64,000 nucleotides of DNA, from NCBI RefSeq assembly GCF_003464165.1, contig NZ_QSEK01000011.1, positions 9,451 to 73,450 on the forward strand, read 5' to 3'. Origin of the DNA: Eubacterium sp. AM49-13BH (lineage in GTDB: Bacteria; Bacillota; Clostridia; Lachnospirales; Lachnospiraceae). The notes beneath the pieces are model-generated. The model ran no database searches. It was not told the origin of the DNA and worked only from the letters and a program-made list of their open reading frames with translations. Position numbers and translations under genes: made by a program. Shown here in pieces: positions 27,760 through 36,674 of this stretch. Every line of letters starts with the position of its first letter. Positions within the stretch are counted from its first letter, which is position 1.

Positions 27760-28410
27760 TTATTTTGCATTCTGTATAAATGCTTTAACTTTACTCTCAT
27801 CTTTTCCTTTAACGGACACATCATCATATTCAACGCCCGAACTTATATCAACAACATCAGGCCTTACTGCTTCTATTGCAGCTTTTACATTGTCTGGTGT
27901 AAGTCCTCCTGCAAGGAATAATTTCTTATTAACGCAGTCCGCTTTTTTAAGACTTTCCCAGTCGAATGTCTTACCGCTCCCCGGAACTCCCGCATCAAAA
28001 AGCAGTCCATATATTTTATCCAGACTTCGCCATCGCTTAGTCTCCATATATATATCTTCTTCTGACTGATGCTTAATGTTAACGGCTCTTATAATCCTGA
28101 CACTGCATGCATTATACACATCATCACTTAATTCACCGTGAATCTGTATATAATCAAATCCTGCATTCTGTATTGCTTCAAGCTGTGATACATCTGGTGA
28201 CACAACAACAGCAACGCTCTTGATGTCCGATTTCTTCAATTGTGCAACAAGCACTGCTGCCAGATTAATGTCAATATTGCGTCTGCTTTTTGGATAATAT
28301 AGTACCATGCCTGCATAATCTGCACCATATTTTTCTATAATGTGTACATCATCCATACTTGTAAGTCCGCATATCTTAACCTGTACTAAAGAATCATTTT
28401 CTTTCAGCAT
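27760..28410 (-). CDS. trpF: Phosphoribosylanthranilate isomerase
   Basis: A 216-residue barrel catalysing the Amadori rearrangement in tryptophan synthesis. The [11 protein letters not shown] start holds the catalytic Cys, the general acid Asp is in [16 protein letters not shown], and GGLTPDNV is the phosphate-binding loop. The first residues overlap the 3' end of trpC by 17 bases, so the two genes are coupled. Confidence 0.95.
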   Translation of the reverse strand: MLKENDSLVQVKICGLTSMDDVHIIEKYGADYAGMVLYYPKSRRNIDINLAAVLVAQLKKSDIKSVAVVVSPDVSQLEAIQNAGFDYIQIHGELSDDVYNACSVRIIRAVNIKHQSEEDIYMETKRWRSLDKIYGLLFDAGVPGSGKTFDWESLKKADCVNKKLFLAGGLTPDNVKAAIEAVRPDVVDISSGVEYDDVSVKGKDESKVKAFIQNAK

Positions 28411-29200
28411 TATATACCTCTTTAAACTCTGATATTAATTCTTCCGGCTTCGGTGCTTCCATAAGCACTGTTCCTATAAGAAGTGCATCTGCTCCACTCT
28501 TTGCCAGCACCTTAATATCGTCTGTATCCGCAACACCGCTTTCTGATACAAGCAGTTTTCCAGCTTTTCTCATCTCTGGTGTAACCATATCTGCAAGTTT
28601 TTTCGTAGTATCAAGGTCAACCTCAAATGTCTTAAGATTACGGTTGTTAATTCCTATAATCTTCACATCAAGATTCAGCATTCTCTGCATTTCCTCTTCG
28701 TTATGAACCTCGCATAAAACATCAAGTCCTAAACTGTAAGCAAGGTCATATAGTTCTTTAAATCTACTGTCATCAAGAATCGCAGCAATGAGAAGAACTG
28801 CATCCGCTCCTATTACCTTTGCTTCATACACCTGATATGGATCAATTATGAAATCCTTTCTGATAATCGGAAGGTCTGTCATCTGTCTTATCTGCTTAAG
28901 ATATTCTGTACTTCCCTTAAAATGGTCTTCCTCTGTAAGACATGAAATAGCATCTGCGCTTTCGCCGTACTGTTTTATTCTTTCTTCCAGAGTAATCTTA
29001 TTGTTCATATTACCATGACTTGGTGATGCTTTCTTGAACTCACTTATAATTGAAAGACCGTCCTTTGCAAGTGCATCATAGAAGCTGTGTGATACTCTAT
29101 GGCTCTCAATCGCAAGTCTTGTCATCTCTTCTTCGCTGATTCTTTTCTTGTGTTCTGGAAGTCTTTTTAACTTATCCTCTACAATAACATCTAATATCAT
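28394..29200 (-). CDS. trpC: Indole-3-glycerol phosphate synthase
   Basis: A 268-residue barrel closing the indole ring. It has ISEFKKASPSHG (catalytic Lys), LTEEDHFKGS, IIRKDFIIDPYQ, IGINNRNLKTFEVD and VSESGV, all typical. It is separate from trpF, unlike the fused E. coli enzyme. The start overlaps the trpG stop by one base. Confidence 0.96.
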   Translation of the reverse strand: MILDVIVEDKLKRLPEHKKRISEEEMTRLAIESHRVSHSFYDALAKDGLSIISEFKKASPSHGNMNNKITLEERIKQYGESADAISCLTEEDHFKGSTEYLKQIRQMTDLPIIRKDFIIDPYQVYEAKVIGADAVLLIAAILDDSRFKELYDLAYSLGLDVLCEVHNEEEMQRMLNLDVKIIGINNRNLKTFEVDLDTTKKLADMVTPEMRKAGKLLVSESGVADTDDIKVLAKSGADALLIGTVLMEAPKPEELISEFKEVYNAERK

Positions 29201-29769
29201 TAAATCACCCCATTAACGAAATTCTCAATCATTCTCTTGCCATGCTCTGTATATATTGACTCCGGGTGGAACTGCAATCCGACCACCGGATAATCCTTAT
29301 GTTTTACAGCCATTATTTCTCCATCCTGTGTCTTGGCAATAACCTCCAGGCAGTCTGGCAAAGTTTCTTCAATTATAGCGAGTGAATGATATCTTGCAAC
29401 CTTTACTGGTGAATCAAGTCCTGTAAATATTCCTGTTCCATCATGGTATATTTCAGACTGTTTACCATGCATGATACATTTTGCATAAGAAACAGTCGCG
29501 CCAAATGCTTCTCCTATGCACTGATGTCCCAAACATATACCAAGTATCGGCTTCTTTCCTGTAAAATGCTTTATTACATCAACACATATTCCAGCATCTT
29601 TAGGGCTCTTAGGGCCAGGAGATACAACTATTGATTCAGGGTCAAGCTCCTCTATCTCCTCAATTGTTATCTTATCGTTTCTTACAACCTTAATATCACT
29701 GTTAAATATTCCAATAAACTGATACAGGTTATATGTAAATGAGTCATAATTATCAATCAGCAGAATCAT
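29200..29769 (-). CDS. trpG: Anthranilate synthase component II (glutamine amidotransferase)
   Basis: A 189-residue class I amidotransferase that delivers ammonia to TrpE. It has the oxyanion loop SPGPKSPKDAG, the nucleophile elbow GICLGHQ and the catalytic His/Glu in GLQFHPESI. In some Firmicutes the TrpG also serves folate synthesis (PabA); that cannot be excluded. It overlaps trpE by 4 bases and trpC by 1. Confidence 0.95.
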   Translation of the reverse strand: MILLIDNYDSFTYNLYQFIGIFNSDIKVVRNDKITIEEIEELDPESIVVSPGPKSPKDAGICVDVIKHFTGKKPILGICLGHQCIGEAFGATVSYAKCIMHGKQSEIYHDGTGIFTGLDSPVKVARYHSLAIIEETLPDCLEVIAKTQDGEIMAVKHKDYPVVGLQFHPESIYTEHGKRMIENFVNGVI

Positions 29770-31184
29770 AAATGTTCCTCCTTAACAAGTGTCTTTGCAA
29801 GTGCCATTACTTTATTGCAGCACTCCTGATATTCCATCTCAGGCTTTGAATCAGCAACAATTCCTGCACCTGCCTGAAGATATACCTTATCGCCTTTCTT
29901 AATCATAGTCCTGATTGTAATGCAGAAGTTCATATTACCACCGAAATCAAGATATCCTGTAGCTCCTCCATACAGACCTCTTCTTACTGTCTCAAGCTCA
30001 TCTATGATTTCCATTGCTCTTATCTTAGGTGCACCGCTTAATGTGCCCGCCGGAAGGAATGATGATACGAGGTCAAGTGGGTGATATTCTCCATTCTTTC
30101 TCCCCTCAACAAGTGAAACAATATGCATAACATGTGAATATCTCTGGATATTCATGAACTGGTCAACCTTGACTGTTCCTATCTCACTTATCTTACCCAT
30201 ATCGTTACGTGCAAGGTCAACTAACATTACATGCTCTGCTCTCTCCTTCTCATCTGCAAGAAGTTCTTCCTCTAAAGCAATATCCTGTTCCTTTGTTGCT
30301 CCTCTTTTTCTTGTGCCCGCTATAGGACATGTATATACTTTATTGTCTGACTGCTTTACAATCATTTCCGGTGAACTTCCGATTATCTCAAAATCTCCGA
30401 AATTAAAGTAATACATATATGGTGAAGGATTAAGCTCTCTTAATTTTTCATAGAGATTAAAACCGCTCTGTCCCGTCTTTATTGTCCATCTCTGCGAAAG
30501 AACAGTCTGGAATATATGACCTTCTTTTATGTAATTCTTAATCTTATTAACCTTCTTGCTATATTCTTCAAGCGTGTCCGATTTTTTCAATATCACACCT
30601 TCAAGTGACATATCAGGCTTATCATCCTTAAACTTATCTACGCCCTCTCTTGCAGTCTTTATAAGCTCCTCCGCTTCCTTTAAAGCCTTAATTCTGCCTT
30701 CCTCTGAATCCTCTCCAAGCACTACTGCTGTGAATGTTTCTGCTGTATGATTGATAGCAATGAACTTGTCTGCAAGCATAAGCTGTATCGTCTCAATTCC
30801 TATCTCATCAGGATTATCATCAGGGAGGACTTCTGTGTATCTTATATAATCATATCCAAGACTTCCAACAAGACCTCCGAGGAAATCAAGTTCTCCCGGA
30901 TCCTTTACTATCTCGAATTCATCAAAATACTCTTTAAGTCTTATAAGAGGATTGCCCTCTCTTACCTCTCTGCTGCCATCTTTTCTTGTAATAACAAGGC
31001 TGTCCTTATCTGACTGGATTATCTCATTCGGTTCAACTCCCATAAAAGTATACTGTCCGCTTTCCTTGTCAGTTCCTTCAAGAAGAAATCCCTTCTTTTC
31101 AATTCCAAGTCCTTTGTATAGTTCAATAGCTTTCTCATTAACAATACTTACCGTCTTCTTATAAGCTCTTAATCTTCGTTTCAT
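29766..31184 (-). CDS. trpE: Anthranilate synthase component I
   Basis: A 472-residue chorismate-using subunit. The C-terminal chorismate domain has PSPYMYYFNFGDFEIIGSSPE, CPIAGTRKRG, LVDLARNDMGK and SGAPKIRAMEIIDELE. At the N-terminal tryptophan-feedback site the usual LLES reads LLEG (residues 34-37). It is the first gene of trpEGCFBA, with TAGGGAGG before the ATG and a Trp T-box leader upstream. trpD is absent from its usual place between trpG and trpC. Confidence 0.95.
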   Translation of the reverse strand: MKRRLRAYKKTVSIVNEKAIELYKGLGIEKKGFLLEGTDKESGQYTFMGVEPNEIIQSDKDSLVITRKDGSREVREGNPLIRLKEYFDEFEIVKDPGELDFLGGLVGSLGYDYIRYTEVLPDDNPDEIGIETIQLMLADKFIAINHTAETFTAVVLGEDSEEGRIKALKEAEELIKTAREGVDKFKDDKPDMSLEGVILKKSDTLEEYSKKVNKIKNYIKEGHIFQTVLSQRWTIKTGQSGFNLYEKLRELNPSPYMYYFNFGDFEIIGSSPEMIVKQSDNKVYTCPIAGTRKRGATKEQDIALEEELLADEKERAEHVMLVDLARNDMGKISEIGTVKVDQFMNIQRYSHVMHIVSLVEGRKNGEYHPLDLVSSFLPAGTLSGAPKIRAMEIIDELETVRRGLYGGATGYLDFGGNMNFCITIRTMIKKGDKVYLQAGAGIVADSKPEMEYQECCNKVMALAKTLVKEEHL

Positions 31185-31242
31185 AGTTCCTCCCTAATCT
31201 GTGTGGCTTGCTTTATTCTTGTTCGCATGACTCTCTGCTTAC

Positions 31243-31532
31243 AAAAAATGTCCCTGACAGAAACCTGTATATTGCAGATTCCTGTCAGGGACGAATTACC
31301 GTGGTGCCACCCTTATTTATGAACATACTTGTAATATTAATAAAAAAAGTGGCACTCCTTACCGGATATGCCACCTGTATGCTCAACTCATTATCAGATA
31401 CAATTAATATATCCTTCCCCTGTAACGCGAGGCCGCGTCGTAAACTACTGCTAATTCATCTACGCATCTCACAAACCCATTCCTTACGGCTCTCCATGCT
31501 GACATTCCACCACCGCCAGCTCTCTGTGATGT
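31243..31532 (-). promoter_or_regulatory. T-box leader (tryptophan-specific) of the trp operon
   Basis: Reading leftwards: ACAGAGAGCTGG at the start of stem I, specifier GAA-TGG-GTTTG with the Trp codon at 31477-31479, a stem III hairpin GTGGCA...TGCCAC (31349-31374) with seven T after it, the T-box motif AAGGGTGGCACCACGG (31299-31314), and the terminator GTCCCTGACAG/CTGTCAGGGAC (31250-31292) with six T. The bulge UGGC fits the GCCA end of tRNA-Trp. The T-run after stem III could make a second terminator. Confidence 0.93.
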
Positions 31533-31585
31533 ACCTTCCGAAAGTACTCTTTTGATCATCGACTTTAAATATTTAACTGCCACCT

Positions 31586-31614
31586 ATAATAGCACTATGT
31601 TTATCTGCCGTCAA
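31586..31614 (-). promoter_or_regulatory. Predicted promoter of the trp operon
   Basis: On the minus strand TTGACG (31609-31614), 17 bases, TATTAT (31586-31591). It is about 55 bases before stem I of the T-box. Confidence 0.75.
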
Positions 31615-31862
31615 GCGCAAAAGCTTAAAATTTCCTGATATTATTTGACTGAGCTAAATGCAATGTTTAATTGATTTGTATCTCTGCTGAATTTATCTTA
31701 TTTCTTGCTAAAAGCCTACTCAACCGCCTGAATTTCCTGCCTGCGTAGGTCTTTTCCAAACTTCACATATTCTGGCATAGTTCTCAGCCTATCCCAGCCC
31801 AACTCTCCACATATCATAACACAGCTTTAAGCCCCAAAGTACTCTCCAGCTTAAAACCCATC
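31615..31862. other. Intergenic stretch without a recognisable gene
   Basis: About 250 bases between the trp promoter and the end of the next gene. I see no coding frame with a ribosome site, no RNA gene and only a weak CCTAC/GTAGG stem near 31708-31747. Confidence 0.4.
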
Positions 31863-32504
31863 CTACAATATCTCTGCAAGCTCTGCAAAGCTCTCTATCT
31901 TAGCAACATAGCTGTCTTTGGATACGTCTCCAAATCCATACTCAGCATATATAAAATCTATGCCCGCATCTTTGGCAGACTTTGCATCACCTGCTGTATC
32001 ACCGACATACACAGGGTTCTTTAAATTATTTCTTTCTATAAGTATCTTATTAGACTCGCTCTTTGGTAGAAATGTCCTTCCCCAGCATTCAGTATCTTTG
32101 AAAAAATCGGACATAAGGTGTGCTGTAAGAAAACTTTCAATATAACCATCCTGACAATTGCTCACAATATACAATGGATATTTCCTGCTTAGTATATAAA
32201 GAGTTTCTGCAAGCTGTGGATAAAGAATTCCACCTCTTTCAGCAAGATAGCCATTCTCAAATGTACACAGCTCGTCCATAAGTGCATTTCTTACCTGTTC
32301 CTGTTCTTGTGGAAACAGCTTTGCAGCTATGTCGTACATCGGAAGTCCCATACAGTCATTAAGGTCATCTTCCACTATTGGTGCTCTGTGAATCTCTTCA
32401 TGACGAGAAAGTATTATATTCCACGCCTCGCATATTGGTTTTCTTGTGTCCCACATAGTACCGTCAAGGTCAAATATTATTCCATCATAAGATTTATTAA
32501 GCAT
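31863..32504 (-). CDS. HAD family hydrolase
   Basis: A 213-residue HAD protein with FDLDGTMWDTR (motif I), IVSNCQDG (motif II) and VYVGDTAGDAKSAKDAG (motifs III/IV). The cap domain is of the phosphoglycolate-phosphatase type. The exact substrate is not evident. Its start overlaps the end of the TPR gene by 8 bases, making it the last member of a tightly packed leftward operon with the GH13-like gene. Confidence 0.82.
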   Translation of the reverse strand: MLNKSYDGIIFDLDGTMWDTRKPICEAWNIILSRHEEIHRAPIVEDDLNDCMGLPMYDIAAKLFPQEQEQVRNALMDELCTFENGYLAERGGILYPQLAETLYILSRKYPLYIVSNCQDGYIESFLTAHLMSDFFKDTECWGRTFLPKSESNKILIERNNLKNPVYVGDTAGDAKSAKDAGIDFIYAEYGFGDVSKDSYVAKIESFAELAEIL

Positions 32505-33384
32505 TGTCAGCCTCCAGATCTTTATCTAATTCATCAAGCAATGTCTTTAACTGTGTTTCCTGTGTTATATCATAAACAATTGAAAAGCAGTCTCTAGCCA
32601 GCTTATAATCTTTATCATTCATCATAAGCTCACCGACTCTGTATATAATTCCTATTGTCTTAGAGTCAGGTCCTGGTTCCACCTCATTCTCATCAAGTAT
32701 TTCCTGCATCTGTTTAACAGAATATTCCGGTGTCTTGTCATTTAATGCCTGCTCAAGATATTTAAGTTCATTATCAGCATTATCTGTCTTATAATATATA
32801 TTGCTGTAGGTGTAGCACACTCTTGCCGCCTCAGTATTATATCTGGCAACATAATAAAATCCCATATTTCTGTAATATCTTGCCATCGTTGCGCGGCTGC
32901 AGCAGAATCTGTATGCCTGCTTTGTAACATCAAGATATCTCGACAGCATATTAAGATTCTTATAACATTCTGCAAGTCCAAGATATGAATCAAGGTCAAC
33001 AGGATTCCAGCATATAGCCTTCTTAAATGCATCCTCAGCTCTGCGAAACTTCGATAACTTCAGACACAGACTGCCATAAGTCCTGTAGTACTCTCCAACC
33101 GGCAGCTCTGTACACAGCACATCCGTTTCTGGTTCAAAATAACATGCGTACACATAATATTCCATAACATGATTAAGGCTTATATATATTGGTCTGCCGT
33201 CCATGTCCGATTTTTTCACAAATGTATCATCCATAGTTCCGGCTTTACGCTCGTCCGTACACTCTTCTATTCTTTCAAGTATTGCAGATAATATATCTGC
33301 TGCTTTATCATAATCACCTGAATTAAATATCTTCTCGTAATCTGCAAATCTGTCTTTGACATCTGCAAGCTTCTTTATATCCAT
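32497..33384 (-). CDS. TPR-repeat protein of unknown function
   Basis: A 295-residue soluble protein with helical repeats. Segments such as YRTYGSLCLKLSKFRRAEDAFKKA, ICWNPVDLDSYLGLAECYKN and YRNMGFYYVARYNTEAARVCY have TPR spacing. There is no signal peptide and no enzymatic domain. Its start touches the stop of the GH13-like gene (33384), so it is probably translated with it and may be its partner; that is inference. Confidence 0.65.
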   Translation of the reverse strand: MDIKKLADVKDRFADYEKIFNSGDYDKAADILSAILERIEECTDERKAGTMDDTFVKKSDMDGRPIYISLNHVMEYYVYACYFEPETDVLCTELPVGEYYRTYGSLCLKLSKFRRAEDAFKKAICWNPVDLDSYLGLAECYKNLNMLSRYLDVTKQAYRFCCSRATMARYYRNMGFYYVARYNTEAARVCYTYSNIYYKTDNADNELKYLEQALNDKTPEYSVKQMQEILDENEVEPGPDSKTIGIIYRVGELMMNDKDYKLARDCFSIVYDITQETQLKTLLDELDKDLEADNA

Positions 33385-35231
33385 TATTTCTCCTTTTTAG
33401 CAGGAATTTCATATGTTCCTGTGAGTATTGCAATGCTTCGCGGCTCAACACATACACTTCTGTTATTATCTTCAATCACAGCACCTGATACATTAGAACT
33501 CATATCAACCTTCCATGTACCATTAATCTTAGGAAGTGCAAAGCTGTGATTCTCCCAGTGCATATTATATGCAGCATATATCAGACGGTGGTCTTCTTCA
33601 TCACCATATACACATGAATACATAATTCCTAAATGTCTGTCATACGTATTCATCTGTGCATACCACGCGTTAGTTCCATGATATGATATATCAGGGTAGC
33701 CACATGATACCCTGTCACTTAAAGTAAGCGACTGCGGCATATGAAGTATCTTATTATTCTGTCTGAACTGTATAAGAGCCTTTGTCCATTCAAGAATTTC
33801 TTTTCCCTCTTTAGTTTCCTTCCAGTTAACCCATGAAAGTTCACTGTCAACACAATACGGATTGTTGTTACCGTTCTGTGAATTGCCAAACTCGTCTCCG
33901 GCAAGTATAAGCGGAGTGCCTGCCGATAAGAAAACAAATGCCAGTGCATTTTTAATCTGACGCATTCTTAGTTCTTTAATCTTTCTCTTTCTTGTCGAGC
34001 CTTCCTCGCCACAGTTCCAGCTGAAATTAAAATCCTCGCCATCCCTGTTATTCTCGCCATTAAGCTCATTATGCTTTCTGTCATAGCTTACAAGGTCATT
34101 AAGAGTAAATCCATTGTTGTTGGCAATATAATTAATATTTGCACTGTTTGCTTCATTCTTTCTTGATATAGCCGCAAATTCTCCAAGCATATTCTCATCG
34201 CCTTTTAACAGTCGGCGTGCAATATTCTGGAAATCATTATTATAATTAGCCATATGCTTCTTCGTTCCGGTTTTACCATTCCAGTATACAGTTATAATCT
34301 TGGTATCAGCTAAAAGTGCGTCCTGTGAAAGTGCCTTAAGTGCTGACTCATCACAATATACATGTACACCATCAATATGATATTCTGTAACCCAGTGTCT
34401 TACACACTGCAGGATAAAGCCTGTACTTTCGTCAGTAAAAAACATTTCCATAACGACTTCAATGCCATTTCTGTGCAGTTGTTTAACCATATTCTTAAAT
34501 TCAACTGTATAATCCCTAAACACCCCCGGATGCTTAGAAGCAATTGAAGAATACGATGCCTTTGGTGCGAAATAAAATCCTCCCGTATATCCCCAGTAAT
34601 TAATTCTCTGCTCATTCTTATCCACACTGTAATGTGTTCCGGCTCCGTATTTTGACATTATCGTATCAGTCAACTGTGGAAAACGGCCTATTTCATCAAA
34701 TTCATATGCAGGCTGTAACTCAAGAGTTGTAATTCCAAGTTCTTTAAGATATGGTATCTTATTCACTATTCCTGCAAATGTGCCTTTATCCCTGACCTTT
34801 GATGTCCTGCTCTTAGTAAATCCCCTGACATTCATTTTGTAGAATATACAGTCGCTGTAATCATAATTAAGCGGTCTGTCATCTTCCCAGTCATAATCTG
34901 CCACATCAATCGCAGCCAGATACACATCTTTCTCGTCCGTCTGTCCAAATCTTCCGCAATCCGTTATCGCCTTTGCATAGGGGTCAAGATACATTAAGCC
35001 ATCTATCTCATAGCAGTAGAAACATGTATCCAGCCTCCTGCCAGACACATGAACTGAAAATATATTTCCACATTTCATTGATGAATCCAGTTCTATCCGT
35101 TCTTTTGGCTTCATATGTGCATCAAAAATCAGCAGAGCTGCACTGTCACATTCTGCCTCATATGTAAAATTATATCCGTCCTTATATCTGCTGCATCCCA
35201 TAAGCATGGGATTTCCTTTATTAATAAGCAT
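33384..35231 (-). CDS. GH13 GlgX/isoamylase-like protein with catalytic residues replaced
   Basis: A 615-residue member of the GlgX-type debranching group by its scaffold: YWGYTGGFYFAPKASYSS, NGFTLNDLVSYDRKHNE, NGENNRDG and LLAGDEFGNSQNGNNNPYC are near-textbook. But the catalytic positions differ: the nucleophile motif GFRFD reads GVHVY (Tyr292), the acid motif AEPWD reads TVYWN (Val315), the AHDG pair reads NNNG (372-373) and the NH of region I reads TD (266-267). The loop following region I is also shortened. It is probably a non-catalytic glucan-binding or regulatory protein. GGAGAG precedes the ATG. Confidence 0.85.
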   Translation of the reverse strand: MLINKGNPMLMGCSRYKDGYNFTYEAECDSAALLIFDAHMKPKERIELDSSMKCGNIFSVHVSGRRLDTCFYCYEIDGLMYLDPYAKAITDCGRFGQTDEKDVYLAAIDVADYDWEDDRPLNYDYSDCIFYKMNVRGFTKSRTSKVRDKGTFAGIVNKIPYLKELGITTLELQPAYEFDEIGRFPQLTDTIMSKYGAGTHYSVDKNEQRINYWGYTGGFYFAPKASYSSIASKHPGVFRDYTVEFKNMVKQLHRNGIEVVMEMFFTDESTGFILQCVRHWVTEYHIDGVHVYCDESALKALSQDALLADTKIITVYWNGKTGTKKHMANYNNDFQNIARRLLKGDENMLGEFAAISRKNEANSANINYIANNNGFTLNDLVSYDRKHNELNGENNRDGEDFNFSWNCGEEGSTRKRKIKELRMRQIKNALAFVFLSAGTPLILAGDEFGNSQNGNNNPYCVDSELSWVNWKETKEGKEILEWTKALIQFRQNNKILHMPQSLTLSDRVSCGYPDISYHGTNAWYAQMNTYDRHLGIMYSCVYGDEEDHRLIYAAYNMHWENHSFALPKINGTWKVDMSSNVSGAVIEDNNRSVCVEPRSIAILTGTYEIPAKKEK

Positions 35232-35246
35232 ATTCCACTCTCCACT

Positions 35247-36674
35247 CTATTTCTTATACAAGCCCTTCATGGTATTCTTATCCAGCTTATAGAATCTCAT
35301 TATAAATATTGTCACAACCCATCCTATTATCGGAATTATGCAATAAAAAAATATTGTCAGAAACTTAAGCTGTGGTGTCAGCGGGTCCTCCACCTGCGGA
35401 AAAACTTTAGAATACCCTGATATCGCAAGTGCTATTCCTACAAATCCTGTTCCAAGTGCTGAAAATGATTTGTCAATAAATGAAAACAGTGCTCCCATTA
35501 TTCCCGGCACAAAATGTCCACTCAGTGTATATTCATAATCAGTACAGTCAGCAATCATAGGAACAACTATATTATTAGATATTGATTTCACTCCATTAAG
35601 CAGCGTAAATACAAGCAGGAATGCAACCGTAATAAAATTAATATGCTTTAATGATACTTTGGTAAGATCAGTAAATATCATCATGAGCATAAGTATCGTC
35701 TGAAAAATAATTGCAAGAAATGTTGACCTTACAAGTGTCTTCTTCTGTCCGCATCGCTTGGCATGTTCAATGCCAAGATATATTATTCCTAAGTTGGGAA
35801 TACCTACAATTATTCCAATTATACCAGCAAGCGGATAATTCTGCATCAGTATTCCATAAAGCATTACAAGAACTGTTGAATTACCATATACCATCTGTGC
35901 GAATTTGTTAGATGCCGCTGCAATAACAAGCATTCTGATTGGCTTATTATGTTTAATTATAGCCGCATAATCCCTGAAATGTATCTGCTGCTTCTTATCC
36001 TCATCAAGCTTGAAGTACTTTACATTATCCTTGTCCCATATTCCGATTACAGCCAGTGATGAGCATATTCCGGCTGCTATAACCACTGTGATTACGAACT
36101 CTGAGAAAAGTGCCTGTGACTGGAATGTCTTATATTTCTCAATCAGATACACTGACACATAGAAAGCAACCAGACCATGTGCGAACATTATAAATGTTGA
36201 ATCAAAAAAAGTTATCATAGGTCTCTGCTTCATGTCATTAGTAATTACTGATTGTCCTGACTTTACAACTGCTGTCTGAAATGTGTATCCTATTATGTAT
36301 ACTGAATATACAATTATAAAATAAAATGGTCTTAAAATAACCGGAACAAGGCTTGTAGTAAAGAACAGAATAAGACTGCTAATTGCCATGAGTAAGTATC
36401 CTATAACAATATAAGGCCGGAATTTGCCGTATTTTCCATTGGTTTTATCTATAAAATATCCTATCACCGGATCTGTCACGCCATCAAATATTCTCATTCC
36501 CGTAAGAATAACCGAGATAAGGACAACCGAAAGACCTGCTATTCCATTAGCATAATATGAGACATATCCCATCATGGCAAGAAACAGATTAGTTGATGTA
36601 TTATTAAGAGAAAACAAGCCAATCTGCCATATTCTGGCGCTGTTTTGCTCTATGTGCCCATGCTTATTCTCCAT
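35247..36674 (-). CDS. GPH-family (MelB-like) sugar:cation symporter
   Basis: A 475-residue, 12-helix transporter of the glycoside-pentoside-hexuronide family in the MFS. The signature FDGVTDPVIGYFIDKTNGKYGKFRPY after TM2 is unmistakable when read in two pieces, FDGVTDPVIGYF and GKYGKFRPY. The sugar is unknown. Its first 11 bases overlap the end of the PflX-like gene, and the GH13-like gene starts 15 bases after it, so they form one transcript. Confidence 0.88.
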   Translation of the reverse strand: MENKHGHIEQNSARIWQIGLFSLNNTSTNLFLAMMGYVSYYANGIAGLSVVLISVILTGMRIFDGVTDPVIGYFIDKTNGKYGKFRPYIVIGYLLMAISSLILFFTTSLVPVILRPFYFIIVYSVYIIGYTFQTAVVKSGQSVITNDMKQRPMITFFDSTFIMFAHGLVAFYVSVYLIEKYKTFQSQALFSEFVITVVIAAGICSSLAVIGIWDKDNVKYFKLDEDKKQQIHFRDYAAIIKHNKPIRMLVIAAASNKFAQMVYGNSTVLVMLYGILMQNYPLAGIIGIIVGIPNLGIIYLGIEHAKRCGQKKTLVRSTFLAIIFQTILMLMMIFTDLTKVSLKHINFITVAFLLVFTLLNGVKSISNNIVVPMIADCTDYEYTLSGHFVPGIMGALFSFIDKSFSALGTGFVGIALAISGYSKVFPQVEDPLTPQLKFLTIFFYCIIPIIGWVVTIFIMRFYKLDKNTMKGLYKK

